From contig CAXBLG010000010.1 of the NCBI GenBank assembly GCA_963976395.1, positions 15,127 through 79,126 of the forward strand: a stretch of DNA of 64,000 nucleotides. The letters are read 5' to 3'. The translations under genes were made by a program, and so were the position numbers. Under the pieces are notes generated by a model, which had not been told where the DNA came from, did no database searches, and saw only the letters and a program-made list of their open reading frames with translations. Positions 25,552 through 34,358 of this stretch are shown piece by piece. The stretch is from UBA11612 sp963976395. Lineage in GTDB: Bacteria > Pseudomonadota > Alphaproteobacteria > Rhodospirillales > Rhodospirillaceae. Within the stretch, counting starts at the first letter, position 1. Each line of letters begins with the position of its first letter.

Positions 25552-26295
25552 TTACCCTTGATGTGATTGCAGGTGAAATTCTATGGCTTCGGGTTTGTTC
25601 TTGGCCCTGAACGCAATACGAAGCCGCGCCATCCCTTCTAGATAGCGCGAAAGATAGATTGCGCCGACGTCTAGGGGCACAAGGCCCATGTCTGCCGCAA
25701 TTGCGCTTACCCGTGTCTTTGCTTCGGTACTGTCACCGGCGAGGGACACAGTTACAGGCCCATTTGCAATTGCCGGGTTCTCCATGACTTCACGGCTAAG
25801 GGTGTTAAACGCTTTCACCACATGCGCGCCCTTCGCCCACTCCTGAATCACTTCGCCGCTGGACGTGTCCAAACCCGGTGGGGCTTCAAAGCGGCCGTTT
25901 GTAACCTTGAGGCCATTGATGGGGTCCATTAAAATTTTTCCGGACAGATCCCCCATTCCTTTTATGACGTCTTCCGTGGCGAGCCAGGGTAAGGCAAGCA
26001 ACGCCATCTCAGTCTTTGCGGCTGCGTCTGCGTTGGTTTCGGCAGAAGCGCCGTGGCCGGTTTTGTTGACTAACGCTTTAACGCGATCATCGCCAGGGGT
26101 GCGCGAGCCGTAGACAATCTTGTATCCGAGAGCGGCCCATCGTTTTCCAAGAGCGCTGCCGACTTCGCCGGTTCCAATAATTGCGATTGCAGGTTTGTTG
26201 CCGGCCGCTTGAGCGGGTCGCCTCGCAACAGACGGCAGCAAGGACGTGCTTGCGGCGGCAGCCAGTAAGGCAAGGGTAGAGCGTCGCTCGATCAT
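25552..26295 (-). CDS. exported NADP-dependent (F420-type) oxidoreductase
   Basis: 247 residues from ATG 26295 preceded by GGAG. The N-terminus has 'ERRSTLALLAAA' and a small-residue rich stretch ending 'RPAQAAG', a twin-arginine-like signal. It is followed by the Rossmann loop 'IAIIGTGEVGSALGKRWAALG' and 'VYGSRTP', as in F420-dependent NADP reductases (NADP_F420, PF03807). 'LALPWL' and 'VVKAFNTL' also match. Export of a Rossmann reductase in a folded cofactor-loaded state fits a Tat signal. The substrate is unknown. The stop of the rhodanese gene lies 42 bases upstream, so the two probably share a transcript. Confidence 0.75.
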   Translation of the reverse strand: MIERRSTLALLAAAASTSLLPSVARRPAQAAGNKPAIAIIGTGEVGSALGKRWAALGYKIVYGSRTPGDDRVKALVNKTGHGASAETNADAAAKTEMALLALPWLATEDVIKGMGDLSGKILMDPINGLKVTNGRFEAPPGLDTSSGEVIQEWAKGAHVVKAFNTLSREVMENPAIANGPVTVSLAGDSTEAKTRVSAIAADMGLVPLDVGAIYLSRYLEGMARLRIAFRAKNKPEAIEFHLQSHQG

Positions 26296-26337
26296 CAAGA
26301 ATCTCCGTATGCGTGGTAAGCCGGTGCAGCGGGACAC

Positions 26338-27210
26338 CTAGGTATTGGTGCTGGCACCTTTGCTCAAAGGCAAAGAGTCGTCCGCTCCCCATTCGACCCA
26401 ACTGCCGTCATAGATGGCGGTCTTGGGGTGACCTATCAAGTAAGCGCCTAAGGCTAAAGCGCAAGCTGAAACACCAGACCCGCACGAGGTCGTCAATGGC
26501 TTGTCGAGATCAATACCGGCGGATGTAAAGGCGCTGTATATTTCTTCGCTACTCTTCCAGGTCTTTGTTTCACTGTCTAAGAGCGACAGGAACGGAAGGT
26601 TTCGGCTTTCAGGGATGTGCCCAGCGCGCAGTCCGGCGCGCGGTTCGGACTCCGTGCCCTCGAAGCGTCCCTTGGCGCGGGCATCCAGAACCTGGAACGC
26701 TTTAGCATGAGTATTCGCGAGCATGTCTTCTTTTTGGCGCAGAAAGTCGGTAGGCGGGCGCGTTTTGAATTGCTGTGCCGGTAGGGAGGGGCTGTCTTTG
26801 GAGTATGGATGTCCTTCGGCGCTCCATTTAGTGCGACCGCCGTCAAGCACCGAAACATTTTCATGACCAAATGCACGGAACATGAACCATACGCGCGCGG
26901 CTGCACAAGCGCCACCAAGGTGATCATAGATGATCACGTGGTGGTCATTGCCAATGCCCAGTGCACCGACCTTTGCTGCAAAAATATCCGCGGTAGGGAA
27001 TGCGTGTTCTTTGGGTTTTGACGTGTCGGCAACGTCATTGATATCGAAAAAAATCGCGCCGGGAATATGGCCGTCTTCATATTGTTCCTTCGCGGGTGAG
27101 ATGCCGCCAGGCACAAAGTAGCTGGCATCTAATATTCTTATGCTCGGGTCTTCGAGATGTGCGGCGAGCCATTCGGTCGTCACAAGAGCATCGGGGTTTG
27201 CATATGTCAT
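26338..27210 (-). CDS. sseA: 3-mercaptopyruvate sulfurtransferase (rhodanese)
   Basis: 290 residues with two rhodanese domains. The N-terminal, inactive domain has 'ILDASYFVPGG' and 'EDGHIPGAIFFDIND'. The C-terminal domain has 'RAGHIPESRNLPF' and the active-site loop 'TSCGSGVSAC'. The CG(S/T)GV(T/S)A loop distinguishes mercaptopyruvate sulfurtransferases from thiosulfate rhodaneses. It transfers sulfane sulfur from 3-mercaptopyruvate to thiol acceptors in the cytoplasm. Length is typical of SseA. It is 20 bases from the NUDIX gene, the likely operon partner. Confidence 0.9.
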   Translation of the reverse strand: MTYANPDALVTTEWLAAHLEDPSIRILDASYFVPGGISPAKEQYEDGHIPGAIFFDINDVADTSKPKEHAFPTADIFAAKVGALGIGNDHHVIIYDHLGGACAAARVWFMFRAFGHENVSVLDGGRTKWSAEGHPYSKDSPSLPAQQFKTRPPTDFLRQKEDMLANTHAKAFQVLDARAKGRFEGTESEPRAGLRAGHIPESRNLPFLSLLDSETKTWKSSEEIYSAFTSAGIDLDKPLTTSCGSGVSACALALGAYLIGHPKTAIYDGSWVEWGADDSLPLSKGASTNT

Positions 27211-27229
27211 GTTTGAACCTCTGCCAGAG

Positions 27230-27844
27230 TCATGCTTTCCATTTTGTTCGAATCTCCGCGCGGTTCAGAAAGAACCACTGCGCTGCGATAACTGTCATGG
27301 CATTCGTCAGCGCCCCACGTTTCATGAGAGATTCCAGTTCATCTTCGGTGAGTATTTTAACACGGATGTGTTCGTCTTCACCGGCTGCGCCAAATATTCC
27401 ACCGGCTTTGGCTGATGAGACACGCCCAAGATACAGATAGACGCTCTCCGACAGGCCGCCAGGACTTACCAAATAACGCTGAATCGGCCAGAGACCCGTA
27501 ACCGCTTGGCCGATTTCTTCCCGTGCTTCGCGGCGGGCAACCTCTTCGGGTTGTTCTCCGTCTTCAATCACTCCGGCGACCACTTCCAACTGCCAGGGGT
27601 CCGTGCCGGCGGCATGAGCGCCTATGCGGAATTGCTCGCACATTACGAATTCGCCCCGGTCAGGGTCATATGCGAGCAAACCTGCCGCATGTCCGCGTTC
27701 AAACACCTCGCGGGACAGCGTCCGCGACCAGCCGCCGTCAAACAGAGCGTGGCGCAACTTATAAGCATCGATCCGGAAATATCCCTGATAAACGGTCTGC
27801 CGTTCCAGAATCTCAACGCTGTCCTTGCCCATTTGTTCATGCAT
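27230..27844 (-). CDS. nudF: ADP-ribose pyrophosphatase-like NUDIX hydrolase
   Basis: About 204 residues. The NUDIX box runs 'GVIEDGEQPEEVARREAREE' then IG, matching GX5EX7REUXEEXGU. The N-terminus 'VEILERQTVYQGYFRIDAYKL' and 'QFRIGAHAA' plus 'WQLEVVAGVIE' are those of NudF-type ADP-ribose/sugar diphosphatases. The start is unclear: ATGs at 27862, 27844 and 27832 are all possible, without a strong ribosome site. The N-terminus faces the divergent hydrolase-OsmC gene, and the two starts lie about 90 bases apart. Confidence 0.85.
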   Translation of the reverse strand: MHEQMGKDSVEILERQTVYQGYFRIDAYKLRHALFDGGWSRTLSREVFERGHAAGLLAYDPDRGEFVMCEQFRIGAHAAGTDPWQLEVVAGVIEDGEQPEEVARREAREEIGQAVTGLWPIQRYLVSPGGLSESVYLYLGRVSSAKAGGIFGAAGEDEHIRVKILTEDELESLMKRGALTNAMTVIAAQWFFLNRAEIRTKWKA

Positions 27845-27935
27845 TTTATCACATCCACTCATTGCAGAGTGGCACTCTAGGACTATGATCGCACGGCGAA
27901 AAGGACTCTGCGGACTCATACTCAGGAGAATGGCA

Positions 27936-29174
27936 ATGGCGGCGATCGAGAAAGTACAATTCCCTGGGCATGAGGGGGCCAAACTCGCTGCACGTCTCGA
28001 CCGACCGGCCGGGCCGATGCAAGCTATGGCGTTGTTCGCTCACTGTTTCACGTGTTCCAAAGACATTTTCGCGGCATCGCGCATCGCGGCAGGATTGAAT
28101 GCGAAAGGCATCGGTGTGCTGCGGTTCGACTTTACTGGACTTGGCGCCAGCGAAGGGGAGTTTGCGAATACAAACTTCTCGTCCAATGTTCAGGATTTAC
28201 TAGCTGCCGTCGAATACTTGCGGTCGCGGGATATGCCACCTGAATTGCTTATAGGGCACTCCCTCGGCGGGGCGGCAGTTTTGGCGGCAGCGCCGGAAAT
28301 AGCGGAGGCTAAGGCTGTCATCACAATTGGCGCGCCGTCCACAGCCGCACATGTCACGAAAAACTTTCATGCGAGCCTAGACGAGATAATGAAAAATGGC
28401 GCGGCGGAAGTGACCTTGGCAGGTCGTAAATTCAATATTTCCAAACAATTCATAGATGACGTCGACGATCACAACTTCCTGCCGAATATTGGACACATGA
28501 AGAAAGCGCTTTTGGTGTGCCACGCGCCGCTCGATGAAACAGTTGGTATCGCTAATGCGACAGATATATTTATTGCGGCGCGACACCCCAAGAGCTTTTT
28601 GTCGCTTGATCACGCAGACCATCTGCTAAGCAGACGCGAAGATGCAGTCTATGTTGCCGAGGTGGTCGCTGCATGGTCCTCACGCTATTTTGAATCTCAT
28701 GTAGCGGTGTCGACTCAGGACAATGAAAAGCAAGACGAACTTGCCGACGGTGTTGTCGAGGTGGCCGAAGCCGGTAACGGAAAATTCACTCAGCGCGTGC
28801 GGGTTGGAAAGCACGTATTGACGGCCGACGAACCGCCGGGAGTTGGCGGTGATGATCGTGGTCCAGCCCCTCATGACTTTGTTCTCGCCGGGCTTGGTGC
28901 TTGCACCGCCATGACGGTGCGCATGTATGCTGACCACAAAAAAATTCCGCTCGACAAGGTTTCCGTGCAATTGAGTCGTGGGAAAATAAAGGCGGAGGAC
29001 TGCGAGGATTGCTTAACAAAAGAAGGTGAGGTCGAAGAAATTACACGTAGCATCACGTTGTCTGGAGATTTGGACGAAGCAACGCGGACCCGCTTGTTGG
29101 AGATCGCTAATAAATGCCCTGTTCACCGTTCGCTCAGTGGTGAAATCAAGATTCGATCATCCTTGATAAAATGA
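27936..29174 (+). CDS. alpha/beta hydrolase-OsmC fusion protein
   Basis: 412 residues with two domains. Residues 1-250 are an alpha/beta hydrolase: 'LFAHCFTCSKD', 'FDFTGLGASEGEF', 'LLIGHSLGGAAV' (Ser nucleophile) and 'LDHADHLL' (His). Residues about 265-410 are an OsmC/Ohr domain with its two peroxidatic cysteines in 'GLGACTAMTVRMYAD' and 'ANKCPVHRSL'. OsmC proteins reduce organic hydroperoxides using thiols; the fused hydrolase may first release or unmask an acyl peroxide substrate. This fusion is a known family, not a new one. The ATG at 27936 has AGGAG eight bases upstream and is chosen over 27930. Confidence 0.9.
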   Translation: MAAIEKVQFPGHEGAKLAARLDRPAGPMQAMALFAHCFTCSKDIFAASRIAAGLNAKGIGVLRFDFTGLGASEGEFANTNFSSNVQDLLAAVEYLRSRDMPPELLIGHSLGGAAVLAAAPEIAEAKAVITIGAPSTAAHVTKNFHASLDEIMKNGAAEVTLAGRKFNISKQFIDDVDDHNFLPNIGHMKKALLVCHAPLDETVGIANATDIFIAARHPKSFLSLDHADHLLSRREDAVYVAEVVAAWSSRYFESHVAVSTQDNEKQDELADGVVEVAEAGNGKFTQRVRVGKHVLTADEPPGVGGDDRGPAPHDFVLAGLGACTAMTVRMYADHKKIPLDKVSVQLSRGKIKAEDCEDCLTKEGEVEEITRSITLSGDLDEATRTRLLEIANKCPVHRSLSGEIKIRSSLIK

Positions 29175-29208
29175 GTCCAAGCGCAGTTATTTTGTTGGCA
29201 GCGTTGGT

Positions 29209-30459
29209 TTACATGCTCTCCCGGGTCTGTACCCGCACGCCGTCGGCGACCTGATCGTTTGGATGCACGATTACCCATTCACCTTCTTCAAGACCTCCGG
29301 TCACTTCTGCGTTCAAGTTATTGCGCTCGCCAATGGTAATGAGGCGAAGGATTGCTGTTCCTCCGTCTGCATCCCCATCGCTGACGAACACAGCCCAGTC
29401 TTCTCCCTGGCGGAATAACGCGCCAAGTGGAATTTGTAGAACATCAGGTCGTTCGCGAATCACGATCCGGGTAATCACCCGGTAGCCATGTCCTAACGTG
29501 CCCCATTTTTCCGGCGGCGAGAGAAAATCAGTAATCACATTAACGCGCTGCTCTTCAACGCCCAGAGCGGAAATCTTGGTGAACCCAAACGGCTCCACGC
29601 GTAGGACTTGGCCGTCTAGAGTATAGGGGCCGCCCCACTCATCAATAATAACGGGGTCGCCTTTTTTGATTTTCACGGCGTCCGCCGACAAGAGGTCGGT
29701 CACGATTTCTAAATTTGTCGGGTCTCCAACTTCAAGCAGGGGGGAGCCCGTGGGCAAGACGGCTTCGCTTTGCTGCATGCGCCTTAGAACCCGTCCGCTC
29801 ACCGGCGCTCGAACAGAAATATAAGTTACGTCGGGGTTTTTTTCGCCTATGGAATTCCCCGCCGACTCAATGGCGGCGCGGGATGTTTCCAAATTTTGGC
29901 GTCTTTGAATCACGGTTGCAGCTGCTTGATCTACGGCCGCTTGCGCCGTCTTGACCGTCAGTCGCGCTCGGTCAAGGGTGACCGTGGAGATCGTCGACTC
30001 TTTGTAGAGCATTTCCGCACGCGCAAGTTCTGCTTTGGCAAAATCTAGTTCGGCTTTTGCTTTGGCTTGTTCGGCAAGTGCAAGGCTAACCCCAGCCTGA
30101 GCCTCCGACCTCGAACGAACATCAAGCAGAGAGGGGTCTTGGGGTTGGAAAAAGGCGAGTATGGTTTCGCCAGCGATCACTTCGTCGCCGACCTCTAGGT
30201 CGATACGTTCGACACGGCCTGCCACGGGCGCGGAAACCACATAAACATTTTTGACCCGTGTCTCACCTTCATCGTCAATAGTTACTGTCAGATCGTGGCG
30301 TATGACTTGCGCCAAGTCCGCCGGCACCGGTTGAGTTCGCATAGACCAAAGGACCACGAGAACCACCACCGCGCTGATCCCGACAATCGTGATTTTGCGG
30401 CGATTCCAAGAAGTAATCACAGTGCGCACTCGATCAACAATTCTAACTGACTCAGTCAT
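29209..30459 (-). CDS. periplasmic adaptor (HlyD/MFP family)
   Basis: 416 residues with one N-terminal membrane anchor at about 22-42 and then the adaptor order: lipoyl half ('GRVERIDLEVGDEVIAGETI'), coiled-coil hairpin (about 115-205, Ala/Glu/Lys-rich), second lipoyl half ('VRAPVSGRVLRRMQQSE') and beta-barrel ('VIIDEWGG'). Such proteins link inner-membrane exporters to an outer-membrane channel. It is the third gene of a three-gene unit with an ABC permease and ATPase, four bases after the permease stop, in the manner of MacA or DevB. No outer-membrane factor gene is nearby. Confidence 0.88.
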   Translation of the reverse strand: MTESVRIVDRVRTVITSWNRRKITIVGISAVVVLVVLWSMRTQPVPADLAQVIRHDLTVTIDDEGETRVKNVYVVSAPVAGRVERIDLEVGDEVIAGETILAFFQPQDPSLLDVRSRSEAQAGVSLALAEQAKAKAELDFAKAELARAEMLYKESTISTVTLDRARLTVKTAQAAVDQAAATVIQRRQNLETSRAAIESAGNSIGEKNPDVTYISVRAPVSGRVLRRMQQSEAVLPTGSPLLEVGDPTNLEIVTDLLSADAVKIKKGDPVIIDEWGGPYTLDGQVLRVEPFGFTKISALGVEEQRVNVITDFLSPPEKWGTLGHGYRVITRIVIRERPDVLQIPLGALFRQGEDWAVFVSDGDADGGTAILRLITIGERNNLNAEVTGGLEEGEWVIVHPNDQVADGVRVQTRESM

Positions 30460-30462
30460 TGA

Positions 30463-32874
30463 CTACTCTCGTGTTTTCAACACAGAAACCAAATCTAATT
30501 TGTATACCCGTTGCCGGACCATGAGGCCGCAAATGATGGCCGATACTGCAACGACCGTCACGGAAAACCCGTAGGTTGAATCGGCGATGATGAGTGGAAA
30601 GCTGTACATATCGGTGTTTAGGCTGGGAGACATCAGTAATGCGATACCATACCCCAGCACACACCCGACCGGCAAAGCGATCAGCGTTTGAATTCCCAAT
30701 TCACCGAGTAGGATGTAGGTCACTTCAGCGCGTGTAAATCCAAGCACCCGCAAACTGGCGAGCGCTCGCGCGCGTTCCGATAGAGCAATACGCGAGCTAT
30801 TGTAGGTTACGCCAAAGGCGATGAGTGTGGCAAAGGCAACAAAGATTCCGACCATGACATACATGGTGCTTTCCATGGTGGTCTGGAAACTGTCCAATGC
30901 CGCAGTGGTAAGCGACACCCCAGCAACCGCCGGCATGTTTTTGATGCGATGATACAAAGCGTCAACTTTGTTTCTGTCGGCCAAAATGTGCACACCAGTT
31001 ACCGTCGGTCCTTCAAGCATCAATCGATTGATGGCCTCCAGGTTCATGTAAGCCGTCAGCCCCATGTATTCTTCAACGATTCTCGTTACAGGAAGATCTT
31101 TCACAGGCCTACGCTCCTGCATAACCTCAACCCGCACCATGTCACCGATACCCACGCCTAGTTTTCTCGCTAAATGTTCAGAAAGAGCTAGACCGCCGGG
31201 CGGGGGTTCCACCGGATTTATACTGGTATCCAGCAATCTATTGAGATTGGCGTGGGAAACGATGCCGGTGATGGCCGTGCGTTCGGTAAGCGTGCCTTTG
31301 TGCATCCGCACTGAAACTGAGCGCACAGGTTGTGTAGCCAATACACCGGGGAGGTGACGTACTTCCTCAACCACCGTAGATGCACGGGGCTCTACGAAGG
31401 ATACGGTCAATGTTTGACGTTCTTTCTCGAAAAATATGACGGAAATAACGTGCTGTACCGTATCCATGAAGAACAATGACGAGACCAAAATCGCGACAGC
31501 AAATGCAATGCCGATGATCGTTAAACCCGTGCGCGCTGGCCAGCGGGTGACATGCCGAAAAATCATCCGAGTTGGTTGGCTAATTTTGAACTTGGTGAAG
31601 ACGGCGCTAAATCCTGTGCGTTTGAAGGTCGTGGGCATCGGGGGTGACATTGCAACCGCGGGGGACAAGCGCACAGCTTGGCGTACCGCGCCAAGCCCTC
31701 CAACGGCTCCGGCCAAGGCACTCACCAGTCCAGCGGTCAAAAACACACTTGGCTCTACCCGGTATGCAAGCAGAGGAAATTTAAAATACTCATTGTAAAG
31801 GTCCATCACGGCTTGGCCGATCCAATTTCCTGCGACCAAGCCCATCAAAAGACCGGCACCGACCAGCACAATGATCAGTTTTAAGTACTGTCGTCCAACT
31901 TCCCAATCGGTGTATCCAAACGCTTTTAATAAGCCAATCTGTTCGCGCTCGGTGGTAACAATACGCGTAATGACGATGTTCAACAAAAAAGCAGCAACGG
32001 CTAGAAAGATTGGCGGCATTAATCCGCCCATGGCTTCAAGTTGTGTGAGCTCGTTGATTAGAAAAAAGTGCGACATCTGATCTTTACGCGCGTAGGCGCC
32101 GAGGCCGCCGTAGGGCTTTAAGATGTCGTCCAAGCGTTCGAGGACATACTCCGGCCGTGCGTCGCGCCGCAGAGTAGCCGCGACATCGTTGAATGCCTCA
32201 TCCAAGTCAAAGGCCGCTGCCAGCGCTTCCCGACCCATCCACAAGACGCCGAACCGTTTATCATCAGGCATCAGTTCGCCTGGCGCCATGGCATAAATAT
32301 ATTCCGGTGTGAGGGCGATTCCGACGATGTTGAGTTTTCGTTTCTTGCCGTTGATCGTAGCGGACACTGTATCGTTCAAAGTTAAGTCGTTTGCTTCGGC
32401 GAATGGTTCGCTGATGATGACCTCAGATGGCCTCCCGCGTTCTACGAGGCGACCGCGCCGCAGATCGATACCGTTGATGGTCGGGTTACGGCCTTCAGGA
32501 ACGGAAATCAGGCGGCCTGTTGCGGGCTCTGCCATGTCAGCGAGGTCAAGGGGGACACTAACGACAATGCGGGTTTCAAGAGTGGCGACTCCGTCTATGG
32601 CTCTTAGCCTTGTCTCGAGACTATTGGGCGCGCGTTTCAAGGACGCGAAAACATCGGCAAATCGGTAATGCTCATAAAACGCGTCCATACTCAGGGTCAG
32701 TGCAGCAACGCTGCCGAAGATCGCCACCATCAGGGCAATACCTGCCGCAACCACTGATGCGATGGCCAAGCCTTGACTCTTCAGCCGCCACAGGTCGCGC
32801 AAAAGCTTTCGGTTTAGAGAACTGATCTTCACCGACATGGACCAAGTTAGCGCATGATGTGCGAGTGAACTCAT
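30463..32874 (-). CDS. ABC transporter permease (FtsX/MacB family, duplicated)
   Basis: 803 residues. It contains two FtsX-type halves, each with a large periplasmic domain between membrane helices: N-terminal helix at about 37-60, FtsX core near 275-410 ('REQIGLLKAFGYTDWEVGR'), then the second half from 445 with 'RARALASLRVLGFTRAEVTYIL' near 715. The 'LKA.G' and 'LRVLGF' segments are the coupling helices typical of MacB/LolCE-type mechanotransmission transporters. These do not move solutes through the membrane but work with an adaptor on periplasmic substrates. ATG 32874 has GAGG nine bases upstream. It is 10 bases after the ATPase stop. Confidence 0.88.
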   Translation of the reverse strand: MSSLAHHALTWSMSVKISSLNRKLLRDLWRLKSQGLAIASVVAAGIALMVAIFGSVAALTLSMDAFYEHYRFADVFASLKRAPNSLETRLRAIDGVATLETRIVVSVPLDLADMAEPATGRLISVPEGRNPTINGIDLRRGRLVERGRPSEVIISEPFAEANDLTLNDTVSATINGKKRKLNIVGIALTPEYIYAMAPGELMPDDKRFGVLWMGREALAAAFDLDEAFNDVAATLRRDARPEYVLERLDDILKPYGGLGAYARKDQMSHFFLINELTQLEAMGGLMPPIFLAVAAFLLNIVITRIVTTEREQIGLLKAFGYTDWEVGRQYLKLIIVLVGAGLLMGLVAGNWIGQAVMDLYNEYFKFPLLAYRVEPSVFLTAGLVSALAGAVGGLGAVRQAVRLSPAVAMSPPMPTTFKRTGFSAVFTKFKISQPTRMIFRHVTRWPARTGLTIIGIAFAVAILVSSLFFMDTVQHVISVIFFEKERQTLTVSFVEPRASTVVEEVRHLPGVLATQPVRSVSVRMHKGTLTERTAITGIVSHANLNRLLDTSINPVEPPPGGLALSEHLARKLGVGIGDMVRVEVMQERRPVKDLPVTRIVEEYMGLTAYMNLEAINRLMLEGPTVTGVHILADRNKVDALYHRIKNMPAVAGVSLTTAALDSFQTTMESTMYVMVGIFVAFATLIAFGVTYNSSRIALSERARALASLRVLGFTRAEVTYILLGELGIQTLIALPVGCVLGYGIALLMSPSLNTDMYSFPLIIADSTYGFSVTVVAVSAIICGLMVRQRVYKLDLVSVLKTRE

Positions 32875-32884
32875 TGTTTTGGCC

Positions 32885-33646
32885 TCACCACGTCAGATCT
32901 TCTGGTGGGCGGCGATTTTCATTGCGCTCGACGCTCACAATATGACCGTCGGCGAAACGAATGACCCTGTCCGCCATTTCGGCAATTCCAGCGTTATGGG
33001 TGATTACAGCAGTGGTTGTGTTGAGTTCCGCGTTGGCGCGCGCAAGGGCTTGGAGCACAACAATGCCGGTTTTGCTATCGAGCGCACCCGTGGGTTCGTC
33101 ACACAGCAATACGGAGGGCTTCTTTGCTACGGCGCGGGCAATGGCAACACGCTGCTGTTCACCGCCGGACATTTGAGCTGGGAAGTGGTCCATACGGTGA
33201 CCTAATCCGACCATCTCTAAGGCCTCATCGGGTGTCATCGGGTTCTGCGCGATTTCGGTAACTAGAGCCACATTCTCGCGGGCTGTCAGGCTAGGGATGA
33301 GATTGTAAAATTGAAATACGAAGCCAATATGGTCACGGCGAAACAGGGTAAGTTCTTCCGGGTTGAAGGCTGTCACTTCGCGTCCACGGAAATAGAGTGT
33401 GCCCGCACTCGGTTGATCCAATCCGCCCAGGATGTTCAAAAGCGTGGACTTGCCGCTGCCCGATGGACCTAAAAGGACCACCAACTCTCCTTCATAAAGA
33501 GAAAGATCGACACCCCGCAAGGCATGCACTTTGGTCTCCCCGGTTTCATAAACCTTGGAAATACCTTCAGCACGAAAGGTCTCGTCGCCAGTATGGTGCG
33601 CGGCTCCTTCACTATGTGAATCGAAAGAATGGTCCGGTGGCGTCAT
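32885..33646 (-). CDS. ABC transporter ATPase (LolD/MacB type)
   Basis: About 253 residues. Walker A 'GPSGSGKSTLLNILGGLD', Q-loop 'FVFQFYNLIPSLTARENV', signature 'MSGGEQQRVAIARA', Walker B 'VLLCDEPTGALD' and H-loop 'VITHN' are all present. 'FQFYNLIPSLTA' with 'LGGLD' is the hallmark of the LolD/MacB subfamily that pairs with FtsX permeases. The first 30 residues are a polar extension with several His and Asp. Three-gene operon: ATPase, permease, adaptor. The substrate is not inferable. Confidence 0.92.
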   Translation of the reverse strand: MTPPDHSFDSHSEGAAHHTGDETFRAEGISKVYETGETKVHALRGVDLSLYEGELVVLLGPSGSGKSTLLNILGGLDQPSAGTLYFRGREVTAFNPEELTLFRRDHIGFVFQFYNLIPSLTARENVALVTEIAQNPMTPDEALEMVGLGHRMDHFPAQMSGGEQQRVAIARAVAKKPSVLLCDEPTGALDSKTGIVVLQALARANAELNTTTAVITHNAGIAEMADRVIRFADGHIVSVERNENRRPPEDLTW

Positions 33647-33890
33647 GATCTCAAATCTGCCTGAACGAAACATCTAATGGAGAATATGTCCGACAATTCG
33701 AGCCGGTACATTGACGTGCCTCAATAGTTAGCATGACCACGCGGCTAGTCCTATTATTACGAGCGATTTTGGATGTAATCCAGCTATGCACTAGCAAAGC
33801 ACACCAGTTACAGTTCGGGCATTGACAAATGTGGGCTCACGTCCAATCACTTCCGCGAAAATAAATACTTGGAGAAGAGGGGAGATAAAT

Positions 33891-34358
33891 ATGGGTTTGG
33901 GTCTATACATTGAAGACTGTGAGATTGGAAAGACTTACAAAACCAACGGCAGGACAATCGATCAAAGTGATATTTCGCTATTTGCGGGCCTTGTCGGTGA
34001 TTTTTCCACTATTCATACTGACGAGCAGTATGCGCGGACCATGCCTCACGGCACACGTATCGCCCACGGCCCCCTGACATCGTCCTGTGCTATAGGGTTG
34101 TTCGCTCAGGTGGGGCTCGTTGACGGCACCGTGATTGCCCTTCTCAATTTCAACTTCGATATGAAATCTGTTGTGCGTGGCGGTGATACTATTCATGCCC
34201 TGATCACCATAGCTGAAGCGCGGGTGACGTCGAAGAAGAACTCGGGCGTCGTGAAATTCGCCTTTGATGTTCGCAATCAAAACGATGAAACTGTTCAGCT
34301 TGGCAGCATGACGGTCTTAGTTAAATCTCGCGCAGCAGAGCAGGGCGTTCTCGTCTAA
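33891..34358 (+). CDS. MaoC-like hotdog dehydratase
   Basis: 155 residues from ATG 33891, which follows GAGGGGAG. The hotdog fold signature is clear: 'DISLFAGLVGDFSTIHTDEQYA' (Asp and His of the hydratase pair), 'RIAHGPLTSSCAIGLF' and 'VVRGGDTIHALITI'. MaoC family proteins hydrate or dehydrate acyl-CoA thioesters. The stop overlaps the ATG of the acyl-CoA ligase by one base, so the two enzymes probably act in one pathway on the same CoA ester. Confidence 0.9.
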   Translation: MGLGLYIEDCEIGKTYKTNGRTIDQSDISLFAGLVGDFSTIHTDEQYARTMPHGTRIAHGPLTSSCAIGLFAQVGLVDGTVIALLNFNFDMKSVVRGGDTIHALITIAEARVTSKKNSGVVKFAFDVRNQNDETVQLGSMTVLVKSRAAEQGVLV

